Shown: positions 46,728-55,177, counted from the stretch's first letter. The stretch is 64,000 bases of DNA from Arthrobacter frigidicola (GCA_003602285.1 QZVU01000002.1:310001-374000); one strand, 5' to 3'. Notes: generated by a model not told the origin, from the letters alone. Program-made: numbers and translations.

Positions 46728-48656
46728 ATGACCGCCGAGCGTGTCCTCAACGGCCGGTACGAGGTCCTTCACCTGATCGGGCGGGGCGGCATGGCCGACG
46801 TCCACCTCGGCCGGGACATCCGGTTGGGGCGCTCGGTCGCGATCAAGGTCCTGCGCAAGGACCTCGCCCGGGACCCGCTGTTCCAGTCACGGTTCCGCCG
46901 GGAGGCGCAGGCGGTGGCGGGACTGAACAACCCCAATATCGTCGCCGTCTACGACACGGGCGAGGAGGAGATCCCCGACCGGCCCGACCACGAGGTGCGG
47001 GTTCCGTTCATCGTGATGGAGTATGTGGAAGGCCGCACCCTGCGGGACCTGGTGAGGTCCGGGGAACTGAACGAGCAGGATGCCGTGCGGTACCTGGCCG
47101 GCGTGCTGTCCGCGCTCGAGTACAGCCACCGCGCCGGGATTGTCCACCGGGACATCAAGCCCGCCAATGTCATGGTGACCCCCGAAGGCCGCGTGAAGGT
47201 CATGGACTTCGGCATCGCGCGGGCGATGGCCGACTCGGCCGCAACAATGACGCAGACCCAGGCCGTGGTGGGCACGGCCCAGTACCTTTCGCCCGAGCAG
47301 GCCCGGGGCGAGACCGTCGATGCCCGCAGCGATCTGTACTCGGCCGGGTGCCTGCTGTACGAACTGGTGGCCGGAAGGCCTCCCTTCGTGGGCGACAGCC
47401 CGGTATCGGTTGCCTACCAGCATGTGCGGGAGGAACCGAAACCGGCCAGCAGCTTCAATCCGCAGGTCACCCCGGCCCTTGACTCGGTGCTGGCCAAGGC
47501 CCTGGCGAAGGACCGGGAGGATCGTTTCCAGGACGCGGCCTCCTTCGCGGCGGCCCTTGAGGATGCCCGCCGCGGCAAGGTCTTCAGCGACACCGGCTCG
47601 CTGCCCACCCAGGCACTGGCGACCGTAGAGCCTGCGACCCGGATGGTTCCGGCAGCGGCACTGCCTTTTCCAGCTGAAGAAGACGGATCCCCCGCCACCC
47701 GCACTCTGGAGAAGGTGCCCTCCGGCGCCTCACCGCTCGCCTCCCTGGCCCAGCGGGAAGAGGACTTACTCCCGGCCCCCCGGGAGGACTACGACGACGG
47801 CGCACACCGGAACTCCCGCCGCCGGGCCTGGATTGTGGTGTGGGTCCTTGCCGCTCTGCTTGTGGTTCTCGCGGCCGGTTATGCCCTCCTGTACACCGTT
47901 GGCAGGTCGGAGCCTGAGGCTCCGCCCCTGATCGAGGTTCCTGCTGTGGCCAGCATGACCGAGGCGGACGGGGTTGCGACCCTCTATGAAGCCGACCTCA
48001 TCCCGATCGTCGAAGAGCGCTTCCATGCCACAACGGAGGCGGGGCTGATCATTGACTCCGACCCCGCCGCCGGTGCGCAGGTGGAAGCCAAGTCCCGGGT
48101 AACCATCTCGATTTCCAAGGGTCCGGCCAATATCGCCGTACCCGAGGGCCTCGCCACCCTGACCGAGTCCTCGGCCCGGGAGGCCCTCGAGGCCGTCGGC
48201 CTCAAGGGCGGGGAGATCTCCGAGACGCCGAGCCCCGACGTGCCGCAGGGCCGCGTGGTCTCCACGGACCCGGAGTCCGGGCAGTCCGTTCCGGCGGGCA
48301 GCGCAGTAAACCTCGTGCTCTCCAACGGCAGGGTGAGCGTTCCGCAGCTCATCGGGCTGCCCCGGGCGGAGGCGGAGGCCGCATTGGCCGCTCCCGCGGT
48401 GAAGCTGCCCTTCCGGGTGGAGTTCGCCGAGGACAAGGATGCAGTGCCCGGCACTGTCCTGGAGCAGAGCGCTCCGGCAGCCTCCGAGGTAAACCAGGGG
48501 ACCGAAATCGTCCTTACCGTTTCGCGCGCGCCGGAGCCGGTCGAGGATCCGACACCTGAGCCCTCCGCCCCCGAGACCGAGACAGAGACAGAGACAGAGA
48601 CCAGCCCTCCAGGCTCGGGAAAACCAAGCGATAAGCCCAAGCCGAACGACCCCTGA
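46728..48656 (+). CDS. pknB: Ser/Thr protein kinase PknB with PASTA domains
   Basis: A 642-residue kinase. The catalytic domain (about 10-275) has LIGRGGMADVHLGRD, Lys40, IVHRDIKPANVM, DFG and the activation segment ending SPEQARGE. A transmembrane helix spans about 364-388 and three PASTA repeats extend to about 605. The C-terminal tail is a Glu/Thr-rich repeat encoded by GAGACA units (48573-48602). It senses peptidoglycan fragments and phosphorylates division and wall enzymes. ATG at 46728 lies 22 bp after pknA; frames further upstream are Arg-rich noise. Confidence 0.95.
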   Translation: MTAERVLNGRYEVLHLIGRGGMADVHLGRDIRLGRSVAIKVLRKDLARDPLFQSRFRREAQAVAGLNNPNIVAVYDTGEEEIPDRPDHEVRVPFIVMEYVEGRTLRDLVRSGELNEQDAVRYLAGVLSALEYSHRAGIVHRDIKPANVMVTPEGRVKVMDFGIARAMADSAATMTQTQAVVGTAQYLSPEQARGETVDARSDLYSAGCLLYELVAGRPPFVGDSPVSVAYQHVREEPKPASSFNPQVTPALDSVLAKALAKDREDRFQDAASFAAALEDARRGKVFSDTGSLPTQALATVEPATRMVPAAALPFPAEEDGSPATRTLEKVPSGASPLASLAQREEDLLPAPREDYDDGAHRNSRRRAWIVVWVLAALLVVLAAGYALLYTVGRSEPEAPPLIEVPAVASMTEADGVATLYEADLIPIVEERFHATTEAGLIIDSDPAAGAQVEAKSRVTISISKGPANIAVPEGLATLTESSAREALEAVGLKGGEISETPSPDVPQGRVVSTDPESGQSVPAGSAVNLVLSNGRVSVPQLIGLPRAEAEAALAAPAVKLPFRVEFAEDKDAVPGTVLEQSAPAASEVNQGTEIVLTVSRAPEPVEDPTPEPSAPETETETETETSPPGSGKPSDKPKPNDP

Positions 48657-48756
48657 TCGCTGCACCGTGACCGCTCAGGACCGACCCCCGAACCCGGCGG
48701 GAAGAGTCCGCGCGCCCCGGGGCGCCAGGCCACGGACAGCGGCCCGGTGAGTGGGG

Positions 48757-49401
48757 TCAGCGGGAGATCAGTGGACTCAGCGTGGCAGCCTTCGCCGCCG
48801 CACCCTCAAGCCCCAGGGACTCAAGCCAGGTGCCGAGCATCTGGTAGCCGCCCTCGGTGAGGACGGACTCCGGGTGGAACTGCACCCCGCACAGCGGTGC
48901 GGTTCGATGCTCGAGGCCCATGATGATTCCGCTTGCAGTGCGGGCCGTCACCTCGAGTTCGGCCGGGAGGTCGTCGCTGACTGCCGCCAGCGAGTGATAG
49001 CGGGTGGCGGTCAGGGGCGACGGGAGGCCCGCGAAGACGCTCTGAGAGGTGTGCTCGACGAGCGAGGTCTTCCCGTGCATCAGTTCAGGGGCGTGGGTCA
49101 CTGTGCCCCCGTAGGCCTCGGCGAGGGCCTGATGGCCCAGGCAGACCCCGAGCATCGGCTTCGCGTGGTCGCCGCACCAGCGGATGAGGTCGACAATGAC
49201 GCCGGCGTCGGCGGGCGTGCCGGGGCCGGGGGACACCAGGACGCCGTCGCGGCTCTCGGCCAGGGCTGCGGCTTCGGCGAGGGTGACGTCGTCGTTCCTT
49301 ACGACGGTCGTCTCCGCCCCGAGTTCCTGAAGGTACCCCACGAGGGTGTAGACGAAGCTGTCGTAGTTGTCGACGACGAGAATCCGGACTGAATCAGCCA
49401 T
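48757..49401 (-). CDS. pabA: Aminodeoxychorismate/anthranilate synthase glutamine amidotransferase subunit
   Basis: A 214-residue class I glutamine amidotransferase. The nucleophile Cys is in GVCLGHQALA, and the His/Glu pair in CGVQFHPESVLTEGG. DNYDSFVYTLVGYLQELG opens the protein as in PabA/TrpG. It supplies ammonia to PabB or TrpE for folate or tryptophan synthesis. Its partner subunit is not nearby. It lies on the opposite strand to pknB, a common actinobacterial arrangement. Confidence 0.93.
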   Translation of the reverse strand: MADSVRILVVDNYDSFVYTLVGYLQELGAETTVVRNDDVTLAEAAALAESRDGVLVSPGPGTPADAGVIVDLIRWCGDHAKPMLGVCLGHQALAEAYGGTVTHAPELMHGKTSLVEHTSQSVFAGLPSPLTATRYHSLAAVSDDLPAELEVTARTASGIIMGLEHRTAPLCGVQFHPESVLTEGGYQMLGTWLESLGLEGAAAKAATLSPLISR

Positions 49402-49672
49402 TTCACAAATGCCAATCGTTGCTGGGTGATTGATCCAATTGTGTCACCGTCGGGGCCCGGCAACAGCATCGGGGCCCCGGAACGGGGCACTGGACGCATC
49501 TTCCGGCACCGGCCCTGCAGTCCCCGCCCCCGCCGCTGGTTTCTTGGTTAGAATCGACAGCAGGAACCGTGCCCGCGCCGGAGTCCGCTCGAGCCGGCGC
49601 GGAAAATCGTCGGGCGGCCCTGCCGCGCCAGTGAAGGCCGGCCGTTCCCGCCCGGCCCGTCAAGGAGGATAA

Positions 49673-49918
49673 GTGCCCGAGTCAAAGCCCCGCAGGAAGA
49701 CCGCACCGGTCAGGACTGCTGTCGCAGCGGAGCCCAAGCCCAACCCGGTCTGGTACAAGCCGGTCATGTTCGGGCTGATGATCCTTGGCCTGCTGTGGAT
49801 CATCGTCTACTACATCTCCGAAGGCACCCTGCCCGTGCAGTCCTGGAACGGACTGAACATTGTCGCCGGCTTCGGCATTGCGATTATCGGGTTCCTCATG
49901 ACCACGCGCTGGCGCTGA
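49673..49918 (+). CDS. crgA: Cell division protein CrgA
   Basis: An 81-residue protein with a basic N-terminus and two transmembrane helices (about 31-49 and 61-77), ending TTRWR. The WYKPVMFGLMILGLLWIIVYYIS segment is diagnostic of CrgA, which modulates FtsZ ring assembly and recruits PBPs. GTG start with AGGAGG 6 nt upstream. A TAGAAT -10 box lies at 49549. Confidence 0.95.
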   Translation: MPESKPRRKTAPVRTAVAAEPKPNPVWYKPVMFGLMILGLLWIIVYYISEGTLPVQSWNGLNIVAGFGIAIIGFLMTTRWR

Positions 49919-49933
49919 CGGAGCCGATGTCCA

Positions 49934-50941
49934 ATGGGGACGCGCGCCGGCCCTCCTGAGGGGACGCCCGGGGACGTCGTCGTCATCACCGGAGCCTCAA
50001 GCGGGATCGGCCGGGCCACGGCCCATGCCTTCGCTGGAAACGGCGCCCGGCTCGTCCTGGCGTCCCGCTCGCCCGAGAGCCTCGGAGACGTCGTCGCCGA
50101 ATGCGCCGCGCTCGGCGGGCGGGCCGTGGCCGTACCCACCGACGTGACCCGTGAGGCCGACGTCGAGGCCCTGATGGAGGCGGCCCTGCGCGCCTACGGG
50201 CGCGTCGACGCCTGGATCGGGTGCGCGTCCACCTACAGCTACGGCACGTTCGAGGACACACCGTCAGCCGTCTTCCGCCGCATCGTCGAAACCACGCTCT
50301 TCGGACAGGTGCATGGAGCCCGGGCCGTCCTTCCTCACTTCCGTGCACAGGGCCGCGGCACCCTCGTGCTCGTGGGCTCGGTGTTCTCCAAAGTCTCCGC
50401 TCCTTATATCTCCCCGTACGTCACGGGCAAGTTCGGGCTGCTCGGCTTCGCCGAAGTGCTGAGGCACGAATACCGGGACGCCCCGCAGATTTCCATCTGC
50501 GCCGTCCTGCCAGCCACCATCGACACTCCCATCTACCAGCATGCCGCGAACTACACCGGCAGGGAGGTCCGCCCTCTTCCGCCGGTGGTTGCCCCTGAAC
50601 GCGTCGCACGCGCCATCGTGCGCTCCGTGCACCGTCCGCGGCCGGTCCGGGTGGTGGGACGCCTCCAGGGCGCCGCCATCCCGCTCGCCCGCTTCCTCCC
50701 GGGTGCCTATGCCCGCTCCATCGAGTCCCTGATGGACACCCTGGCCCTGCGCCGGGGGTCGACCACCCCGGCCGCCGGGACGGTCTTCGCACCCGACCCC
50801 TCGACCAACCGCGTGACCGGCGGGTGGCGCACCGCAGGGGCGCTGCGGTCCTGGCCGTACGGCCTGCGGTCCGCCCGACGGCGGAAGTCCCCCTCACCGC
50901 GTGGAGGCGAACCGGCTCCACGGAGCGGGACCGGGGCCTGA
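49934..50941 (+). CDS. SDR-family oxidoreductase
   Basis: A 335-residue short-chain dehydrogenase with cofactor motif ITGASSGIGRATAHAF near 18-33. The second-strand NNAG is degraded to GCAS. The catalytic region is GSVFSKVSAPYISPYVTGKFG, with YxxxK. A C-terminal extension of about 80 residues, Arg/Pro/Ser-rich, has no clear domain. It starts 16 bp after crgA and may be co-transcribed, but no link to division is evident. The substrate is unknown. Confidence 0.85.
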   Translation: MGTRAGPPEGTPGDVVVITGASSGIGRATAHAFAGNGARLVLASRSPESLGDVVAECAALGGRAVAVPTDVTREADVEALMEAALRAYGRVDAWIGCASTYSYGTFEDTPSAVFRRIVETTLFGQVHGARAVLPHFRAQGRGTLVLVGSVFSKVSAPYISPYVTGKFGLLGFAEVLRHEYRDAPQISICAVLPATIDTPIYQHAANYTGREVRPLPPVVAPERVARAIVRSVHRPRPVRVVGRLQGAAIPLARFLPGAYARSIESLMDTLALRRGSTTPAAGTVFAPDPSTNRVTGGWRTAGALRSWPYGLRSARRRKSPSPRGGEPAPRSGTGA

Positions 50942-51135
50942 AACCCCATTGCTCCAACGCCGGCCAGCGGGGTGCCGGACACGCGTCCCCCAGGGGGCTC
51001 CGGGCCGGAAGGGCAGGGACCCTCGGGAGGCCGCTGTGGACGGAGGGCGAGCCGTGGGGGAAACCCGCCTCTGGACCGTTAGTGACAACAGTCACTTTTG
51101 TCCCAATATTCCCTGTACACACGTTGTGCACTAAG

Positions 51136-51144
51136 TTATCCACA
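51136..51144 (+). promoter_or_regulatory. DnaA box 1
   Basis: Exact TTATCCACA; paired two bases later with an inverted near-box TGTGGAGAA. Confidence 0.85.
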
Positions 51145-51199
51145 GGTGTGGAGAAGATTGGGGGAAAATCCTCCTGATCCGCCGAGTGCCGCCCCATTG

Positions 51200-51208
51200 T
51201 TATCCACA
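51200..51208 (+). promoter_or_regulatory. DnaA box 2
   Basis: Exact TTATCCACA followed by TC and TGTGGAATT, an imperfect inverted partner. Confidence 0.85.
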
Positions 51209-51242
51209 TCTGTGGAATTACATGTGTGTAAGTTTTCCCCCG

Positions 51243-51251
51243 TGTGGATAA
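51243..51251 (-). promoter_or_regulatory. DnaA box 3
   Basis: Exact TTATCCACA on the minus strand (TGTGGATAA on plus), 13 bp before box 4 in the same orientation. Confidence 0.85.
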
Positions 51252-51255
51252 ACCC

Positions 51256-51264
51256 TGTGGATAA
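51256..51264 (-). promoter_or_regulatory. DnaA box 4
   Basis: Exact TTATCCACA on the minus strand, in tandem with box 3. Confidence 0.85.
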
Positions 51265-51268
51265 AGCG

Positions 51269-51304
51269 AAGGGATCCGGCGGCCTGAGCGGCCGACGGAT
51301 CCCT
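51269..51304 (-). terminator. Terminator-like hairpin after the rhomboid gene
   Basis: AAGGGATCCG..CGGATCCCTT arms with an inner GCGGCC/CGGCCG pair form a long stem. On the minus strand it follows the rhomboid stop by about 33 bp and leads into CGCTTTATCC. Confidence 0.7.
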
Positions 51305-51337
51305 TTCCGGCTCGTTGTGCACAGCTGTCGGTGCCGC

Positions 51338-52207
51338 CTAGACCGTGATGAGGAACGATCCAAGGAAGGTCAGCAGGGCGAGGAGAGCCGTCACCGCTCC
51401 CACCCCACTCCACTGAAGGGCCGGGCGCAGCCGGCCGCGGGGCACGTAGGCCAGCACGGCCGCCACGGCGGCCCCGGTCAGCAGGCCGCCCAGGTGGGCC
51501 TGCCAGGCGATGCCCGGCACGACGAAGCCCAGCACCCCGTTGACGGCGATAAGGATGAGGATCTGGCGGACGTCCCCACCCCGCTTCTTTTGGATGACGA
51601 ACAGGGCACCGAAGAGGCCGAAGACCGCGCCGGAGGCTCCGACGACCGGCTGGAACGGGTTACTCAGCAGCAGGACCCCTACGGAGCCACCCAGCGCGGA
51701 GAGCAGATACAGCGCCAGGAACCGGGCGCGCCCGAGCGCCGGCTCCAGCGACTGGCCCAGAATCCACAAGGCGTACATATTGAAAGCGATGTGGAGCAGG
51801 AAGTTGGGCGAATGAAGGAACGCGGCGGTGAACATCCGCCACGGCTCGGCGTCGATGGTCCCGGCAAAACCCGCGGTGTACAGCGGGGCATACTGCAGCG
51901 CAGCGGTCAGGCCCGGGACGGCCATCTGGAGCAGGAACAACAGGACACAGGCGCCGATGAGGACGAAGGTGACCACGGGCCGGCCGGAGGTGGCCGCTCC
52001 GCCGAAGGCGGTGGTGGTCTTGGGGGTGTTGCGCGCCTGTTCGGCGATGCAGTCGACGCACTGGATGCCCACGGCGGCCTGGCGCTGGCACTCCGGGCAC
52101 GCCGGCCTGCCGCACCGCTGGCACCGAACGTAGCTGATGCGGTCGGGGTGCCGCGGGCAGACCGGCGCCTCCTGCGACGGACTGCCCGCGGGGACTCCGT
52201 AGGACAC
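51338..52207 (-). CDS. Rhomboid family intramembrane serine protease
   Basis: A 289-residue protein. The N-terminus has a B-box-like zinc-binding segment (CPRHPDRISYVRCQRCGRP, then CPECQ and CVDC). A rhomboid domain follows with about six to seven helices, HIAFNMYALWILGQ, the catalytic Ser in GASGAVFG (about 190) and catalytic His in AWQAHLGGLL (about 237). It cleaves membrane proteins within the bilayer. GTG start 5 bp after the cyclophilin stop with a weak ribosome-binding site, suggesting coupling. Confidence 0.92.
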   Translation of the reverse strand: MSYGVPAGSPSQEAPVCPRHPDRISYVRCQRCGRPACPECQRQAAVGIQCVDCIAEQARNTPKTTTAFGGAATSGRPVVTFVLIGACVLLFLLQMAVPGLTAALQYAPLYTAGFAGTIDAEPWRMFTAAFLHSPNFLLHIAFNMYALWILGQSLEPALGRARFLALYLLSALGGSVGVLLLSNPFQPVVGASGAVFGLFGALFVIQKKRGGDVRQILILIAVNGVLGFVVPGIAWQAHLGGLLTGAAVAAVLAYVPRGRLRPALQWSGVGAVTALLALLTFLGSFLITV

Positions 52208-52212
52208 GGAGT

Positions 52213-52755
52213 CTAGAGCTGCTCTACGGTGATGCTGCTGATGACGACGTCCTCGAGGGGCTTGTCGCGCATATCGGTGCCGATGGCGTTCAGCTTGTCC
52301 ACGACCTTCCGTGAAGCCTCGTCGGTGACGTCACCGAAGATGGTGTGCTTGCCCTGCAGCCAGTTGGTGGGCACCGAGGTGATGAAGAACTGTGAGCCGT
52401 TCGTTCCGCGTCCGCCCTGGATTCCGGCGTTGGCCATGGCCAGCTTGTAGGGCTCGTTGAAGTCGAGCTCGGGGTGGATCTCGTCATCGAACTTGTATCC
52501 TGGGCCGCCGATGCCCTGGCCCAGCGGGTCCCCGCCCTGGATCATGAAGTCCTTGATGATGCGGTGAAAGATGGTTCCGTCGTACAGCGGCTTGGTGGTT
52601 TCCTCACCCGTCTGCGGGTGGGTCCAGGTGATCTCGCCCGTGGCGAGGCCCACGAAGTTCTTCACCGTCTTCGGCGCGTGGTTGCCAAAGAGATTGACAG
52701 CGATGTCGCCGTGGTTGGTGTGGATGGTGGCCTTTGCGGTTGGAATAGCAGTCAT
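52213..52755 (-). CDS. Peptidyl-prolyl cis-trans isomerase, cyclophilin type
   Basis: A 180-residue cytoplasmic cyclophilin (no signal peptide). Catalytic and substrate-binding residues occur in FHRIIKDFMIQGGDPLGQG (about 63-81) and GRGTNGSQFFITSVPTNWLQGKHTIFGDV. It speeds prolyl bond isomerisation in protein folding. A crgA-rhomboid-cyclophilin neighbourhood close to gyrA is typical for actinobacteria. Confidence 0.95.
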   Translation of the reverse strand: MTAIPTAKATIHTNHGDIAVNLFGNHAPKTVKNFVGLATGEITWTHPQTGEETTKPLYDGTIFHRIIKDFMIQGGDPLGQGIGGPGYKFDDEIHPELDFNEPYKLAMANAGIQGGRGTNGSQFFITSVPTNWLQGKHTIFGDVTDEASRKVVDKLNAIGTDMRDKPLEDVVISSITVEQL

Positions 52756-52906
52756 GCGCCCATTCTTTCACGCGGTGCCCGCCAAAAATCTGGGAGAGAA
52801 GCATTCAGCGCACAGTGAAAACCTTGGAAACCTGAGGGATGAATAGCAAGGCCTGCGGATAGCACGTAGGCTGACCATGACGAGTCACGATCTCCTGGAG
52901 GTACTT

Positions 52907-53815
52907 GTGAAGAAGAACGAAAAGACCGCGCCCGGATTCGAAGAAGGCGTTCTGGCGGGCATCGCGGCCGCCCGTGGCTGGGCGATCCCCTATGTCGGCG
53001 CCGCCTACGGGTGGACGAAACCCCGCTGGGACAAGGGGGTGCAGACGGCCTCTCCGATGATTCAGGAGAGCATGAGGAAGGCCGCGACCGGGGTGTCCAC
53101 CGGCTACGCCACGGTCAGCCCGCTGATCCAGGAGCGGCTGGACCGGGTCGGACCCCGCATTACCCAGGTCATCGACACCACGACCCCGCGCGTGCAGGAA
53201 ACCCTGGGCAAGGCCGGTCCGGCCCTCACCTCGGCCAAGGGGAAGGTTGTTGACGGCTATATCCCTGCGCTGTCCTACAAGCTTGGCGAGGCGGCCGACT
53301 CGGCGTCCCGCTCGGTTGCGGGCGCAACTATCCCGCCGTCGGTCGCCTCAATGGTCACCCGCGTGACCGGAGACAAGAAGGCAGCACGCAATGCCCAGAA
53401 GGCGTTCGTTGCAGCGGGACTGCAGGCCTCGAAGGAGCTGAAGAAGCGCCAGCAGGAGCAGGCCAAGAAGGGCAAGGGCTGGCTGATCGTCGGAATCATC
53501 GCCGCCGCTGTCACCGCCGGCGTCGCCGCCTGGCGCGCCTCCAAGCCCGTCGAGGACCCGTGGAAGACACCGGCTCCGGTGACCCAGAGCACCACCACCC
53601 CGCCGCCGACCACGACGACGCCGGTCACTTCGACCACGGCAACGACGACGACCACTCCGGCCACCACGGCCACCACGGGAACCGGAACCTCGGGTCCGGA
53701 CCTGACGGCCGCATCGGAGCAGGCAAAGGCCGCGAACAAGAAGGTCAAGGACGCTCCCGTCGATCTCTCCGACACGGCCAAGCACGCTGCGAAGCCGAAC
53801 GACGCCACCAGCTAG
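52907..53815 (+). CDS. Hypothetical membrane-anchored protein with Thr-rich tail
   Basis: A 302-residue protein without a recognised domain. The first 190 residues are Ala/Thr/Lys-rich amphipathic helices (repeated ..TASPMIQESMRKAATGVSTGYATVSPLIQERL..). One transmembrane helix occurs at about 199-215 (WLIVGIIAAAVTAGVAAW), followed by a Thr/Pro low-complexity tail. GTG at 52907 is preferred over an ATG at 52877 because GGAGG lies about 7 nt before it. It resembles apolipoprotein-like or DNA-proximal helical proteins found near gyrA in Micrococcaceae; the function is unknown. Confidence 0.75.
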   Translation: MKKNEKTAPGFEEGVLAGIAAARGWAIPYVGAAYGWTKPRWDKGVQTASPMIQESMRKAATGVSTGYATVSPLIQERLDRVGPRITQVIDTTTPRVQETLGKAGPALTSAKGKVVDGYIPALSYKLGEAADSASRSVAGATIPPSVASMVTRVTGDKKAARNAQKAFVAAGLQASKELKKRQQEQAKKGKGWLIVGIIAAAVTAGVAAWRASKPVEDPWKTPAPVTQSTTTPPPTTTTPVTSTTATTTTTPATTATTGTGTSGPDLTAASEQAKAANKKVKDAPVDLSDTAKHAAKPNDATS

Positions 53816-53832
53816 GACCTTAACGATCCTGC

Positions 53833-53877
53833 GGGAGCGGGAAGGGCAGCCGGATACCGGCCGCCCTTCCCGCTCCC
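53833..53877. terminator. Bidirectional terminator between convergent genes
   Basis: A perfect 15-bp stem (53833-53847 with 53863-53877) with a smaller CCGG hairpin in its loop, followed by TTCTGGTTT on the plus strand. Confidence 0.85.
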
Positions 53878-53906
53878 TTCTGGTTTAACGCACTCCGGCG
53901 GCGGCC

Positions 53907-54821
53907 TCAGTCCCCGCCGAGCGCCGGTGGTGCCTCGACCGGCCGGGCGGCCGCGCGGCCCGCCGGCCGGGAACGGGCCTGCCCGCGGACCACGACGGCG
54001 AGGCCCACCAGGATCAGCAGCAGCCCCGCGTAGGTTCCCGCAGGGAGCTGCTCGTTGAGGAAGACAGCGGCGAGGAGCGCGGCACCGGGGATTTCGAGGA
54101 GGATGATCATCGAGATCACCAGCGGGCTCATCACGGCCAGCAGGTGGTTGAACACGCTGTGGCCCATGATCTGGGCCACGAGGGTCACCCCGAGGATCCC
54201 GAGCCAGGCCGCCGGCGAGAATCCGGTCAGCGGCTGGCGGAACAGCAGGCACAGCAGGAGCAGGAGAACGGCGCACCCGCCGTAGCAGAGGGTGGTGTAC
54301 GTCCCGGTCGACATGGTGCGCCGGGCCGTCGCACCGGCCATCTGGTAGATCCCAGCGAGGGCACCTCCGGCCAGGGCCAGGACGTCGCCGAGGATCGCCT
54401 GGCCGGAGAGCTGCAGGTCGAATCCGGTGATGACGACGACGCCGGCGAACGCGATGGTGAGCCCGGTGACCACCACGGCCGGGGGCCTCGACCCGCGCAC
54501 GGCGTTGAACAGGGCGATCCAGGCCACCTGGAGGCAGACCAGGGCGGTCGCTGCGGCCACCGACGTCAGCTTGAGGGAGGTGATGAAGCAGGCGAAGTGG
54601 AGGGCCAGGGCCGTCGCCGCGGTAAGGAGGCTGCGGAGGTCCGACCGGCCCAGGGCACGGAACTCGGCGCGTTTCGAGACGGCCGCAGGTCCACCCATGA
54701 TCAATGCGCCGATCAGGTTCCGCCAGAACGCGATGGCGAGGGCCGGCGCCGCCGTCGCGGCCATGATGGGCCCGGACGCCGACACACCAAGGACGCCGAG
54801 CACCGAGAGGAAAATAATCAC
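53907..54821 (-). CDS. EamA/DMT-superfamily transporter
   Basis: A 304-residue protein of ten predicted transmembrane helices in two EamA repeats. Each repeat has the FWRNLIGAL- or LEIPGAALLAAVFLNEQL-type segment near its end. The C-terminus is Arg/Pro/Ala-rich and cytosolic. Such carriers export amino acids or metabolites; the substrate is unknown. It is convergent with the preceding hypothetical gene. Confidence 0.9.
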   Translation of the reverse strand: MIIFLSVLGVLGVSASGPIMAATAAPALAIAFWRNLIGALIMGGPAAVSKRAEFRALGRSDLRSLLTAATALALHFACFITSLKLTSVAAATALVCLQVAWIALFNAVRGSRPPAVVVTGLTIAFAGVVVITGFDLQLSGQAILGDVLALAGGALAGIYQMAGATARRTMSTGTYTTLCYGGCAVLLLLLCLLFRQPLTGFSPAAWLGILGVTLVAQIMGHSVFNHLLAVMSPLVISMIILLEIPGAALLAAVFLNEQLPAGTYAGLLLILVGLAVVVRGQARSRPAGRAAARPVEAPPALGGD

Positions 54822-54904
54822 CCTGCAACCCTAGAGCAGCCGAAGGATTCTACGGGACGAAGGCGGGACGGAAGGAGGAGGGAGGTGCGGCGGCCGGAGA
54901 CAAA

Positions 54905-54936
54905 GAAGAACCCCGGTCCGTGGACCGGGGTTCTTC
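54905..54936 (-). terminator. Terminator after tRNA-Ala
   Basis: A perfect 15-bp stem (54905-54919 with 54922-54936) with a 2-base loop. On the minus strand it is followed by TTTGTCTCC and lies 8 bp beyond the tRNA-Ala 3' end. Confidence 0.85.
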
Positions 54937-54943
54937 CCTTCGG

Positions 54944-55016
54944 TGGAGGCACGGGGACTCGAACCCCGAACCCCCTGCTTGCAAAGCAGGTGCGCTACCA
55001 ATTGCGCCATGCCCCC
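54944..55016 (-). tRNA. tRNA-Ala(TGC)
   Basis: A 73-nt cloverleaf with acceptor GGGGGCA/TGCCTCC, discriminator A and anticodon loop TTTGCAA (anticodon TGC). No CCA is encoded. It lies downstream of tRNA-Ile on the same strand, with the DLW-39 ORF between. Confidence 0.95.
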
Positions 55017-55060
55017 GTGATGAGCCTCAGCCGGTTCAATCGAACCGCTGCGGCCCGGAA

Positions 55061-55177
55061 CTATCCGACCTCGTCGGTCGCCTTGCTCCAGACTGCCTTT
55101 TCTTTCTCTGAATCCTGCCACCGCTTGTAAACCAAGACGCCTGCTGCAGCAGCTGCGGCAATCAGCAACTTCTTCAC
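55061..55177 (-). CDS. DLW-39 family small protein
   Basis: A 38-residue peptide starting MKKLLIAAAAAAGVLVY and continuing KRWQDSEKEKAVWSKATDEV: one hydrophobic N-terminal helix and a charged tail. The length, the tail (xLWxxATD type) and the location between tRNA-Ala and tRNA-Ile near gyrA match the actinobacterial DLW-39 family. GTG start with AGGAGA about 6 nt upstream. The function is unknown; it is probably a single-pass membrane peptide. Confidence 0.85.
   Translation of the reverse strand: MKKLLIAAAAAAGVLVYKRWQDSEKEKAVWSKATDEVG

Larger units (their letters stand above)
50942..51337. other. 396-bp intergenic region with DnaA-box cluster
   Basis: No gene is supported here. From 51081 the sequence becomes AT-richer. 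It holds a small hairpin (AGTGAC-AACA-GTCACT, 51081-51096) followed by TTTTG, then four perfect TTATCCACA 9-mers and a near match (TGTGGAGAA at 51147), then a large hairpin at 51269-51304. The flanking genes are an SDR on the plus strand and rhomboid on the minus strand, so the region is convergent. Confidence 0.85.

Noticed and set aside
51081-51264. Chromosomal oriC
   Set aside because: dnaN lies at the right edge, so the standard dnaA-dnaN origin is outside the window. The box cluster is reported as a finding but not called oriC.
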